This document shows positions 54,356-62,693 of a DNA stretch of 64,000 nt, in pieces. Both the position numbers and the translations under genes were made by a program. Source of the DNA: Roseateles depolymerans (GTDB lineage: Bacteria > Pseudomonadota > Gammaproteobacteria > Burkholderiales > Burkholderiaceae_C); NCBI RefSeq assembly GCF_003387155.1, contig NZ_QUMT01000001.1:1367858-1431857 (forward strand), in the 5' to 3' direction. The stretch's first letter is position 1, and every line of letters begins with the position of its first letter. A model generated the notes under the pieces. The model was not told the DNA's origin. It was given only the letters and a program-made list of their open reading frames with translations, and made no database searches.

Positions 54356-54383
54356 GGGAGCCTCGCCTACAATCGAGGCTCCC
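54356..54383. promoter_or_regulatory. Perfect 10-bp inverted repeat with a -10-like loop before the desaturase gene
   Basis: GGGAGCCTCG (54356-54365) and CGAGGCTCCC (54374-54383) flank an 8-base centre, CCTACAAT. TACAAT (54368-54373) is one base from the TATAAT consensus, and the start codon lies 48 bases further on. No good -35 box sits 16-18 bases upstream, suggesting an activator-dependent or repressed promoter. A leader hairpin is the alternative. Confidence 0.45.
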
Positions 54384-54421
54384 GTGTACAACTGGCTCTT
54401 GATGAGCAGGGTTAGGACCGA

Positions 54422-55645
54422 ATGAACGTATTGATGAATGTGCATGACGCCCTCGTGAACTGGCTGGCCTATGGCCTGCTGGACGCGAGCTGGTGGCAGA
54501 TCCTCGCCTACACGCTGGTGGTGACCCATATCACCATCGCGGCCGTGACGATCTTTTTGCACCGTGCCCAGGCCCACCGCGCGCTGGATCTGGGACCCAT
54601 CCCGTCGCACTTCTTCCGTTTCTGGCTCTGGATGACCACCGGCATGGTCACCCGCGAGTGGGTGGCCATCCACCGCAAGCACCACGCCAAGTGCGAGACT
54701 GAAGAAGACCCGCACAGCCCGGTCACCCGCGGCATCAAGACCGTGATGACCCGCGGCGCCGAGCTGTATCGCTCGGAAGCCAAGAACGACGAAACCATCA
54801 AGAAGTTCAGCCACGGCGTGCCGGACGACTGGATGGAACGCAACGTCTACAGCCGTCACTCGGTGCTGGGCGTGGCCTCGATGATGATCATCAACCTGGC
54901 GCTGTTCGGCATCATCGGCATGTCCATCTGGGCCATCCAGATGGCGTGGATCCCGTTCTGGGCCGCCGGCGTGATCAACGGCGTGGGCCACTACTGGGGC
55001 TATCGCAACTTCGAAGCGCAGGACGCCTCCACCAATGTCTCGCCCTGGGGCCTGATCATTGGCGGTGAAGAGTTGCACAACAACCACCACACCTACCCGA
55101 CGTCTGCCAAGTTCTCGGTCAAGCCTTTCGAATTCGACATCGGCTGGGGTTACATCCGCGCCATGGAGATGATCGGCTGGGCCAAGGTCCGCAAGACCGC
55201 TCCGCAGATGCGCACCGGTGAACTGAAGGCCGTGGCCGACAAGGACACGCTGGAAGCCATCATTGCCAACCGCTACGAAGTCATGGCGCGTTATGCCCGT
55301 GAACTGCGCGGCGCGTGCAAGGAAGAGGTCCGCAAGCTCAAGGCCGCCGGTGAACAGCACAGCGTGAAGTTCCACCAGTTCAAGCTGGCTACCCGCTGGC
55401 TGCACCGCGACGCCGAAAAGATCCCGACCGCCTACCAGGCCCAGATCGACGGCGCCCGCGCCGCGAGCCCGGTGCTGGACAAGCTGGTCACCATGCGCGA
55501 AGAACTGCGTCAGCTCTGGACGCGGACCAACGTGTCCGCCGAGCAACTGGTGCACGACCTGCAAGCCTGGTGCCGAAAGGCCGAGGAAAGCGGCATTGCC
55601 GAACTGCGCGCCTTCGCACTGAGCCTGCGCACCGTTCGCGTCTGA
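54422..55645 (+). CDS. Acyl-lipid/acyl-CoA delta-9-type fatty acid desaturase
   Basis: This 407-residue membrane di-iron enzyme has the three His boxes: HRAQAH (47-52), HRKHH (about 84-88) and HNNHH (about 220-224). Hydrophobic pairs lie between them, with GEELHNNHHTYPTSAKFS typical of bacterial DesC-like desaturases. It introduces a cis double bond into acyl chains to adjust membrane fluidity. A C-terminal helical extension of about 120 residues follows the core. It has its own palindromic promoter region and a strong terminator. Confidence 0.93.
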   Translation: MNVLMNVHDALVNWLAYGLLDASWWQILAYTLVVTHITIAAVTIFLHRAQAHRALDLGPIPSHFFRFWLWMTTGMVTREWVAIHRKHHAKCETEEDPHSPVTRGIKTVMTRGAELYRSEAKNDETIKKFSHGVPDDWMERNVYSRHSVLGVASMMIINLALFGIIGMSIWAIQMAWIPFWAAGVINGVGHYWGYRNFEAQDASTNVSPWGLIIGGEELHNNHHTYPTSAKFSVKPFEFDIGWGYIRAMEMIGWAKVRKTAPQMRTGELKAVADKDTLEAIIANRYEVMARYARELRGACKEEVRKLKAAGEQHSVKFHQFKLATRWLHRDAEKIPTAYQAQIDGARAASPVLDKLVTMREELRQLWTRTNVSAEQLVHDLQAWCRKAEESGIAELRAFALSLRTVRV

Positions 55646-55700
55646 CCCTCCGAGTCTGATCTTCAGGCATCGCGCTCTCCGCGCGGTCCTCACTCCCCGA

Positions 55701-55733
55701 AAAGGGCACCTCTCGCAGGTGCCCTTTTTCTTT
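55701..55733 (+). terminator. Rho-independent terminator after the desaturase gene
   Basis: AAAGGGCACCT and AGGTGCCCTTT form an 11-bp perfect stem with a 5-base loop (CTCGC), followed by TTCTTT. It is 55 bases after the stop codon. Confidence 0.9.
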
Positions 55734-55906
55734 GGGTCTTCGAGGGGGGTCATGACTTGCACAAGGCATGGATCGCTTCACTCACACCTCCTCATGCCGT
55801 GGAAGAAATCTCACCCGCGGCCAAAAATCCGTCGCTTCGGCCCAGGGCCGACCAATGGACCAACCAAGCGACGCGGGCCCCGGGAGCCATCAATCGAGGA
55901 GTCGAT

Positions 55907-56434
55907 GTGGAGTTTGCTTTCACGCTGAAATATCAACTGTCAAAGGAGGACGGTCACCAGAGCGAGCTTGTGGAACGGCTGATGGATACCGGGTGCGGCG
56001 ATGCCCTGATCCGCCACAGTCCACCGGGCCGTCTCTCACTCGCATTCCATCGCAACGCCGCCTCGGCGGACGAGGCGCTCATCGGCGCGCTGCGGGACAT
56101 CCGGCAGTCCCTGCCCACGGCCCGGCTCATCGAAGCGGGCCCCGACCTGGTTGGCCTGACCGACGTGGCTGAACTGGTGGGCGTCACCCGTCAGAACATG
56201 CGCAAGCTGATGCTGACGCACATCGCCAGCTTTCCACCGCCGGTGCATGAGGGCAATGCCTCGTCGGTCTGGCACCTGTCGCACGTTCTGAGCTGGATGG
56301 CCTCGCGCGGCGGATATCTGCTGAACCCGTCGGTGGTGGGCATGTCCCGGTCGGCGATGCAGGTCAACCTGATCAAGGAGCAGCAGCATCTCGATCCACT
56401 GGGTGAGGCGCGGCTGAAGGCCTTGATCTTCTAG
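55907..56434 (+). CDS. Helix-turn-helix DNA-binding protein (AlpA/MerR-like)
   Basis: This 175-residue protein has an N-terminal alpha/beta half (FAFTLKYQLSKEDGH ... DALIRHSPPGRLSLAF) and a central helix-turn-helix (LTDVAELVGVTRQNMRKLM) followed by HIASFPPPVHEG and WHLSHVLSWMASRG. I recall similar proteins annotated only as 'DNA-binding protein'. The start is GTG 55907, because GAGGAG lies five bases before it and the upstream open frame is unlike the family. Confidence 0.8.
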   Translation: MEFAFTLKYQLSKEDGHQSELVERLMDTGCGDALIRHSPPGRLSLAFHRNAASADEALIGALRDIRQSLPTARLIEAGPDLVGLTDVAELVGVTRQNMRKLMLTHIASFPPPVHEGNASSVWHLSHVLSWMASRGGYLLNPSVVGMSRSAMQVNLIKEQQHLDPLGEARLKALIF

Positions 56435-56484
56435 GTGACCTTCCAGGACAGGCCTCGCAGGCTGACGCAGTGGCATGATGACGA

Positions 56485-57612
56485 GTGTCTCGCCTCCTGG
56501 GCTTCTTGCTCGTGTCCACCGTGCCATCGTCCCCGCTGAAGACTCGTTCCCGGTCCGCCGCATCGCCCGTGTCCGCGAAGGCTGCGGCACCGACACCGAC
56601 ACCGACACCGACATCGCGAGCGGCCGCTGCCGCGGCGTCTTCAACGACATCTTCAGTGACACCTTCAGCGACACCTTCAGCGACACCGGGCCCTGAACTG
56701 TCCCCCGCTCAGCAGGCCTGCCGGCACACCAGCCAGCAGGGCATCGACGCATTTGTAGACGGCTTGTGGATCGAGGAGGGCCTGTCCAAGAACTCCCAAC
56801 TGGCCTATCGACGCGATCTGCAATTGCTGGCGGACTGGCTGGCCACGCAGGACCGCACGCTGGACCAGACGCGGGAGGTGGACCTGATGGCCTACGCCCA
56901 TGCGCGTCACGATCAAAGCAAAACCAGTTCGGCCAATCGGCGTCTGTCGGTGTTCAAGCGCTACTTCCGATGGGCCCTGCGTGAATCCCGCATGCAGGCG
57001 GACCCGACACTCAAGCTCACCGCCGCCCGTGCCCCGCTGCGAGTGCCGCGCACCCTGTCGCAGGAGCAGGTGGAGGCCCTGCTGTCCGCTCCGGATGTCG
57101 GCACGGCGCAGGGGCTGCGGGACCGGGCCATGCTGGAGCTGATGTACGCCAGCGGCTTGCGGGTGACGGAACTGGTGACCCTCAAGAGCGTGCATGTCGG
57201 ACTGCGCGAAGCGGTGTTGCGGGTCACCGGCAAGGGCAACAAGGAGCGACTGGTGCCGTTTGGCGAAGAGGCCCACCTGTGGTTGCTGCGCTACCTGCGC
57301 GAAGCCCGGCCCGAACTGCTGCGCACCCAGTCGACCGACGACCTGTTCCTCACCAAGTTCGGCACTGGCATGGCGCGTGAGACCTTCTGGCGGCTGGTCA
57401 AGAAATATGCCGTGGTGGCGGGCATCACCAGTCCGCTGTCGCCGCACACCTTGCGGCATGCATTCGCCACGCATCTGCTCAATCACGGGGCGGATCTGCG
57501 TGCGGTGCAACTGCTGCTGGGCCATGCCGACCTGTCCACCACGCAGATCTACACCCATGTGGCCCGAGAGCGGCTGAAGGTCCTGCACGCGACGCATCAC
57601 CCGCGCGGTTGA
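56485..57612 (+). CDS. xerD: Tyrosine recombinase XerD
   Basis: This protein of up to 375 residues is a site-specific recombinase for chromosome dimer resolution. The core begins near residue 90: SAM-like domain IDAFVDGLWIEEGLSKNSQLAYRRDL, and a catalytic domain with ASGLRVTELVTL (Arg), KGNKERLVPFG (Lys), HTLRHAFATHLL (His, Arg), LGHADLSTTQIYTH (His, Tyr nucleophile). The first ~85 residues are Pro/Thr/Ala/Ser-rich, made of tandem repeats, and absent from ordinary XerD. The true start is uncertain; GTG 56485 is the farthest reasonable one. Confidence 0.93.
   Translation: MSRLLGFLLVSTVPSSPLKTRSRSAASPVSAKAAAPTPTPTPTSRAAAAAASSTTSSVTPSATPSATPGPELSPAQQACRHTSQQGIDAFVDGLWIEEGLSKNSQLAYRRDLQLLADWLATQDRTLDQTREVDLMAYAHARHDQSKTSSANRRLSVFKRYFRWALRESRMQADPTLKLTAARAPLRVPRTLSQEQVEALLSAPDVGTAQGLRDRAMLELMYASGLRVTELVTLKSVHVGLREAVLRVTGKGNKERLVPFGEEAHLWLLRYLREARPELLRTQSTDDLFLTKFGTGMARETFWRLVKKYAVVAGITSPLSPHTLRHAFATHLLNHGADLRAVQLLLGHADLSTTQIYTHVARERLKVLHATHHPRG
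56590..56694 (+). repeat. Tandem repeats at the 5' end of xerD
   Basis: Four ACACCG/ACATCG hexamers are followed after a GC-rich stretch by about four 12-base units of the form CTTCAGYGACAC. They encode a Pro-Thr repeat and a Ser/Thr/Pro repeat in front of the recombinase core. Confidence 0.7.
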
Positions 57613-57627
57613 CGGATTTGGAGTGAC

Positions 57628-57656
57628 GGAACCCGGCGCGAGACGGGCGACACCAA
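57628..57656 (+). promoter_or_regulatory. Candidate HrpL-type (hrp box) promoter
   Basis: GGAACC (57628-57633), 16 bases, then ACACCAA (57650-57656). The hrp box consensus is GGAACC, 15-16 bases, CCACNNA; only the first base of the second block differs. The start codon of the 994-residue gene is 25 bases downstream, a natural distance. A sigma factor of HrpL type is not encoded in this window. Confidence 0.5.
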
Positions 57657-57681
57657 GGAATGTCGTCACTCGAGCTGTGTC

Positions 57682-60666
57682 ATGTATTCCCTTCAAACCT
57701 TCTCGGCCTGGCCCGCCACGATGGGCAGCCCGCTTCCCGGCTTCCAGGGTGCCGGGGAGAGCAGGGTGCCGGCCCCCGTTGCGCCCTCGTATGCCTACAG
57801 TCCCGCCGTGGCGCTCCAGGCCCAGTACGCGCTGCCCATGCCTGAGGGCAGGGACGCGGCCCTGGCGGGCTACCGTTTTTCCAGTGCGGATCCCCAGCTC
57901 CCTGCGCCGCAACTGATGGCATTGCCTCGCGCGGACATCGGGCCGGAGGGCCATGGGGAGACGCTGCGTTTCCTGTGCTCCCTGCACCAGGAAGGCCGCA
58001 CGGATCTTGCGGTGGTCTCTGGCCATTCGCGACAGGCCCTGCCCAGCCTCATCGCCGAACTGCAGGGCGGAGCGTCCCGCGAGTTCCTGGCGTCCGGCAT
58101 GAAGGGGGCTGTCTGGGTCGAGCAGCATGAAGGCGAAGACTGCCTGGTGTTCGACCTGCAAAACGAGCATGGCTTCTCCGCCACCCATATGGTGCGTCTG
58201 CACCAGATCGACCTGACCGACTCAACGGCGCGTGTGCTGGACCAGATGACGCAGCTCGATGAGTCGGTGCGCCGGCATCAACGGCAGGCGCAGGCGGACG
58301 CACCGGCAGAACGACCGGGCCAGACCGCCCCGGGCCATGCACGGCCGGCCGGAGGGCTGGCCTTGGCCTGTGCGGACGGCGCCACCGAGGCGGGCGCGGC
58401 CCTGACCCTGCTGGACGCCTGCCAGCGGCATCGCCAGACGATGGAAACCTTCAACGGTCAGACCGAGGCCACCCTGGAGCAGGCCCAGCGGCTCGCCGAA
58501 AAGGCCGTGGACCGCCGCAGCTATGAGCAACAGCGCCTGTTCCTCCAGAAGCAGGGGCAGGAGTGGCAAGGTCAGACCTTCGCGAGTGGCAGCTATGAGG
58601 CGGTGTCGGCCGGCCTGGAATTGCTGCGCAAGCGCGCGGCCGAGGAGCTGTCCCCGTGGATGCTGGATGGCGCGGGCACCGCCGCCGATGGCGCACACGA
58701 TGCCGCCCGCAGTGCCGTGTCGAACGGCTGGGGCGGGCCCGCAGGAGGGGCGTCCTTTGCCGCACCCGGTGCAGGCTCGACGGGACAGGGCACGGGACCA
58801 GGGCTTGTCGCTGACGACGGGCGTCCGGAGGTCCCGCCACCGCGCCTGATGCCTCGTCGGCCGCCTCACGGAGATGTCGCGGCGGCCCGGGCCACTGCTG
58901 CGACCCATCAGCCGCTGCCCAACGTCAGCGCGACGACGCGCGCAGAGCGTTCCGATGCCTTCGCTGCCACGGCCAGCACCGCAGCCACAGCCAGCACCGC
59001 GTCCACGGCAGGCACAGCAGTCGCGACAAGCACAGCGGCCACGGAAAGCATAGCAACCACAGCAGAGCCTCCTGTCAACGAAGTGGCACTGGCACCTGCC
59101 CCGCCCATGGCAGGGCCGGGTCGTCGCCCACCCCCTCCGCCGCCACCAGCGCCGCCGCTGCCTCCTTCTCGGCCATCTGCGCTGGCATCCGCACCTCCAC
59201 CCGCACTGCCACCAAGGGGCACAGCGGCGCGTGAACCCTCTGTCCAGGACGATTCGGCACAAGGCCGTTCTCCTGCGGATGCACCTGCTCGCAAGAAGCG
59301 TCCGGCACCGCTGCCTCCCAGTCAGTCTGCCGACCCATCATCGCGCCCCGCAGGGTCTGAGCGTGCTGCACAGGAGACTTCGGCCCAGCACCAGCCGCCA
59401 GCGGACACGCTGCAGCGGAAGCGGAAACCGGCACCGCCACCGCCCAACACGCCTGCGGCGACGGCCTCTCGCCGGTCTGAGGAGACCGCGCCGAAGACAC
59501 CGCCCAAGGCATCTCCTGACACGCGTCCCCACGACGCCCCCACGTCGAGGGCCCCTTCGGCCGCCACAGACGCTCCCGCCAGGAAGACCCAGCCTGCCGA
59601 CCCCCACGCGGCGGACGTTGTCAAGAAGGGCCGCAAGGTCCACTTTGGCGACGCGCCGCTCACCGGCCCGACGGTGCGCCACAAGGGGAACACCGCCGGC
59701 CCCCTGCCGCCCAAATCCATCCTCCTGAACAGCGAAAAGCGGCCGCTGCCGCCCGATCCCAAGGGCATTCCCAGCGTTCCCAGTCTGAAGGACCTGGGCG
59801 TGACCGACCCAACGCCCGCACAGCGCAAGTCCCGTGACGCAGCGCAGAAGGAGGAGCTCGACCTCGACCGTCTTGCCGAACAATTGCTCACCGGCGAGAG
59901 TCCAGCCCTCGGAAAGTCCGGCGAACCGCTCACGCCTTTCGAGGAGCGCAACTTCAACACCTTGCACGGGACGATGGGCCCGGACACTCCGAGCCTGTTC
60001 ACCGATGGGGCCGACGACTGGGACCCCAGCCTGCCCCCGGCGCCACCTCCCTACGCGCCGATGTTTGAAGAATTCAAGAGGCAGGACAATGTGGTTGCCA
60101 TGGCCAGGGCCGTGCAGGCGCTGAAGGCCGGGATCGCCGAGCAGGGCGGTACCCAGCAGGCGCTGCGTGCCTCCATGGACCGAGTCGTTGGCATGCTGGC
60201 CGAGCCGCCAGCATCGAACACGGCGCGCTTCCTTCGCCTCTTTTCCCGAGACAAGGCCACCGTCGAGAAGTCCATCAAACTCCAGGACGAAGTGCTGACC
60301 CAGCTCTGGTTCCACGTCTCCGACCTGCACGAGCAGTTCCAGGCGTCCGACCCCGCCATGTCCGCCCCGGCCTATGCCAAGGAGCGACAGGCTTTCGTGG
60401 ACGCACAACTGACGCAAGCGCTGCGAGCCAGCCTGGCCGACGCAGACCCTGCCGCACAGGCGCGTGCGCTCAAACGAATGGCCAACGGCAACGACCCCAT
60501 CTGGCGTGAATTGCAGTCGTCCACCGGCCCCAGGGCGCCGCATCAAACCCGCGGCAGCGGCCTGGATACGATCACGACGATGGTGCGCAGCGCAGGGGAG
60601 GTGCAGAAGACCCTGCTTCGTGTCGTCAGTGCAGAGGCGCGCAACCGTACAACCACCGCCGCCTGA
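57682..60666 (+). CDS. 994-residue proline-rich protein, candidate type III effector
   Basis: I recognise no family. Residues 1-90 are Ser/Pro/Ala-rich without a signal peptide. About 90-205 form a folded-looking domain (LRFLCSLHQEGRTDLAVVSG; AVWVEQHEGEDCLVFDLQNE) and about 235-330 are helical. About 340-720 are disordered with polyproline ligands: RRPPPPPPPAPPLPP (481-495), RKKRPAPLPP (537-546), RKRKPAPPPP (579-588), and RKVHFGD (651-657), which fits the RVxF phosphatase-1 docking pattern. About 790-990 are helical again. The modular layout, host-type linear motifs and an hrp-box-like promoter suggest a secreted effector acting in eukaryotic cells. No catalytic motif is visible. Confidence 0.75.
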   Translation: MYSLQTFSAWPATMGSPLPGFQGAGESRVPAPVAPSYAYSPAVALQAQYALPMPEGRDAALAGYRFSSADPQLPAPQLMALPRADIGPEGHGETLRFLCSLHQEGRTDLAVVSGHSRQALPSLIAELQGGASREFLASGMKGAVWVEQHEGEDCLVFDLQNEHGFSATHMVRLHQIDLTDSTARVLDQMTQLDESVRRHQRQAQADAPAERPGQTAPGHARPAGGLALACADGATEAGAALTLLDACQRHRQTMETFNGQTEATLEQAQRLAEKAVDRRSYEQQRLFLQKQGQEWQGQTFASGSYEAVSAGLELLRKRAAEELSPWMLDGAGTAADGAHDAARSAVSNGWGGPAGGASFAAPGAGSTGQGTGPGLVADDGRPEVPPPRLMPRRPPHGDVAAARATAATHQPLPNVSATTRAERSDAFAATASTAATASTASTAGTAVATSTAATESIATTAEPPVNEVALAPAPPMAGPGRRPPPPPPPAPPLPPSRPSALASAPPPALPPRGTAAREPSVQDDSAQGRSPADAPARKKRPAPLPPSQSADPSSRPAGSERAAQETSAQHQPPADTLQRKRKPAPPPPNTPAATASRRSEETAPKTPPKASPDTRPHDAPTSRAPSAATDAPARKTQPADPHAADVVKKGRKVHFGDAPLTGPTVRHKGNTAGPLPPKSILLNSEKRPLPPDPKGIPSVPSLKDLGVTDPTPAQRKSRDAAQKEELDLDRLAEQLLTGESPALGKSGEPLTPFEERNFNTLHGTMGPDTPSLFTDGADDWDPSLPPAPPPYAPMFEEFKRQDNVVAMARAVQALKAGIAEQGGTQQALRASMDRVVGMLAEPPASNTARFLRLFSRDKATVEKSIKLQDEVLTQLWFHVSDLHEQFQASDPAMSAPAYAKERQAFVDAQLTQALRASLADADPAAQARALKRMANGNDPIWRELQSSTGPRAPHQTRGSGLDTITTMVRSAGEVQKTLLRVVSAEARNRTTTAA
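58965..59065 (+). repeat. Ala/Thr/Ser-coding degenerate repeat
   Basis: Units such as GCCACGGCCAGCACCGC recur and encode an Ala-Thr-Ser run (about residues 429-460) in the disordered middle of the 994-residue protein. Confidence 0.6.
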
Positions 60667-60673
60667 CCGACGG

Positions 60674-61147
60674 TCAAGCCACCGGAAACCCAACCGGCGG
60701 CTTGATCTCTTCCAGGCAGATCATCGACCTTACGTCCGCCACGCCGTCCAGTTGCATCAGCTTGTCCGTCAGGAAGGTGGACAAGCCCTTGAGGTTGCTG
60801 GCCGCCACCTTGAGCAGATAGTCGCAGTCACCCGACACCGTGTGGCATTCCAGGATTTCCGGAAAGTCCCGGATCAGGGACTCGATCTCTCGCACCCTGG
60901 CGAAGGCTTGCGCGGTGATGTTCAGGCTGACGTAGGCCACCACATCCAGCCCCAGCGACTGCGGCGCCACATCCGCGCGGTAGCCGCGCAGAACCCCCCG
61001 TTCCTCCAGCGCCCGGACCCGCCGGAAACACTGCGGCGCGGACAGATGCACCTGGCTGGCCAGATCCACATTGGAAATCCGTCCGTCGCGCTGGAGGATG
61101 TCCAGGATCTTTCGGTCGATGGCATCTAGGCCGGTCTTCTCGTTCAT
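60674..61147 (-). CDS. Lrp/AsnC-family transcriptional regulator
   Basis: This 157-residue regulator has an N-terminal winged helix-turn-helix (LDAIDRKILDILQRDGRISNVDLASQVHLSAPQCFRRVRALEERGVL). A C-terminal RAM/ligand-sensing domain (ILECHTVSGDCDYLLKVAASNL, LMQLDGVADVRSMICLEEIK) follows. Such proteins form octamers and respond to amino acids. It is divergent from marC and converges on the large proline-rich gene. Confidence 0.93.
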   Translation of the reverse strand: MNEKTGLDAIDRKILDILQRDGRISNVDLASQVHLSAPQCFRRVRALEERGVLRGYRADVAPQSLGLDVVAYVSLNITAQAFARVREIESLIRDFPEILECHTVSGDCDYLLKVAASNLKGLSTFLTDKLMQLDGVADVRSMICLEEIKPPVGFPVA

Positions 61148-61261
61148 GGGGGGCGGGTCCGCTCACATTTTTGAGCGATTTTAGTGAAACTGACGCAGGA
61201 ACGTTTCGCCCACGACCCACATCCGGCGCCGACCGCGCCGCCATCAGGGACAATCGCGCCC

Positions 61262-61864
61262 ATGGATCACAGTTTTCTCTCCGCCCTCATTCTGCTCCTG
61301 CTGGTGCTGGACCCCCTCGGCAGCCTGCCCATCTTCATCCCCATCATGCGTGCGGTGCCCAAGGAACGCCGCATCAAGGTGGCCCTGCGTGAAGTGGGCA
61401 TCGCCTTTGGCGTGCTGCTGGTGTTCATGTTCCTGGGCGACAGCTTCCTGCGCCTGATGCACCTGTCCGAGCGGTCGCTGGAAGTGGCGGGCGGCGTGAT
61501 CCTGATCATCATCGCCATCCGCATGATCTTCAGCCATGCCGGCGACAGCGCCTACGGGGTGGACACCGGTCGTGAGCCGCTGATTTTCCCGCTCGCAGTG
61601 CCGCTGCTGGCCGGTCCGTCGGCCATGGCGACCGTGCTGCTGCTGGCTTCTCGTCAGCCGGACCGGATCATGGAATGGATTGGTGCGCTGTTCACCGCCA
61701 TGCTCATTTCCTTCCTGGCGCTCATCCTGGCGGACCGAATCCGCAAGCTGCTGGGCGACTCGGTGGTGTCCGCGCTGGAAAAACTGATGGGCCTGGTGCT
61801 GACCGCCATCGCCGTGGAAATGATCCTGGCCGGTTTGAAGCGCTACTTCGTCGGCGGCCTGTGA
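61262..61864 (+). CDS. MarC-family integral membrane protein
   Basis: This 200-residue protein has six membrane helices and the MarC features LLLVLDPLGSLPIFIPIM near the start, EVAGGVILIIIAIRMI, and PLAVPLLAGPSAMATVLLL. The function is unresolved; it is no longer thought to be a drug pump. ATG 61262 is preferred, since the upstream frame lacks hydrophobic character. It overlaps the convergent GNAT gene by 22 bases. Confidence 0.92.
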   Translation: MDHSFLSALILLLLVLDPLGSLPIFIPIMRAVPKERRIKVALREVGIAFGVLLVFMFLGDSFLRLMHLSERSLEVAGGVILIIIAIRMIFSHAGDSAYGVDTGREPLIFPLAVPLLAGPSAMATVLLLASRQPDRIMEWIGALFTAMLISFLALILADRIRKLLGDSVVSALEKLMGLVLTAIAVEMILAGLKRYFVGGL

Positions 61865-62433
61865 GAGGCGTTCTCTTCCGGCACGCTTTCCTCCAGCGCC
61901 TTGACCCGTGCCGGCGAGCGGGCCCACTCCTGCGCGGTCATCTCGTAGAAGACGCCTTCCTCGTCGTCCCACCGCTCCAGGCCCCGAAAGCGCATGCCCA
62001 GCCGCTGCATCACCTGGGCCGACGCGAGGTTGTCCTTGGCGCACACCGCCTCGATCACCGGCATGGACAGCTGGTCCATCGCAAATCGCGCCATGCGCCG
62101 GGCCGCTTCGGACGCCAGTCCTTGCCCCCAGTGGTCCCGACGCAGTCGCCAGCCGATTTCCGGTAGGGTGGACCGGGGCGCAAAGGTGGGCTGGATGCAT
62201 CCGGCGCCCACCAACTGGCCGCTGCTGCGGTCAAAAAAACTCCACCAGGAATAGCCGTATTGCTGCCAGCGCGCCTTGACCCGGTCGATGGAGGCCTGCG
62301 TCTCCGCCAGCGACTGCGGCTTGCCGCCCAAATACCGCATGACCTCGATGTCGCTGTTCATCGCGTTCAATCCGGCGAGATGATCGTCCTCAAAGGGAAC
62401 GAGATGCAAACGGGGGGTGAGGAGAGATGTCAT
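61843..62433 (-). CDS. GNAT-family N-acetyltransferase (RimJ/RimL-like)
   Basis: This 196-residue enzyme has TPRLHLVPFEDDHLAGL at the N-terminus and a core with LVGAGCIQPTF, EIGWRLRRDHWGQGLASEAARRM (acetyl-CoA pyrophosphate loop) and VCAKDNLASAQVMQRLGMRFRG. It is likely to acetylate amino groups of small molecules or protein N-termini; the substrate is unknown. Confidence 0.9.
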   Translation of the reverse strand: MTSLLTPRLHLVPFEDDHLAGLNAMNSDIEVMRYLGGKPQSLAETQASIDRVKARWQQYGYSWWSFFDRSSGQLVGAGCIQPTFAPRSTLPEIGWRLRRDHWGQGLASEAARRMARFAMDQLSMPVIEAVCAKDNLASAQVMQRLGMRFRGLERWDDEEGVFYEMTAQEWARSPARVKALEESVPEENASHRPPTK

Positions 62434-62693
62434 GCGCCCACTCTACGTCGCGCGTCATTCGGGTGTCGAGACATACCCGTCGCCTGACCCGGCGTCAGCC
62501 GCTTCGATCGGCGCACCGCGCGCGACGGTGTCCCTGCGCTCGCGGGGTGGCGCCTGTGCCACGCGCTGACCGCTGGTGACAAACGGGGAGTTCCGCTTCA
62601 GCCGCATCGGGCCTATGCTCCCTCGGAAAGGGGGCGGCGCGTGGCTTGCTCCTGTGCTGCAATCAGGATTCCAACGGCAAGGCGGGCAGTGGC

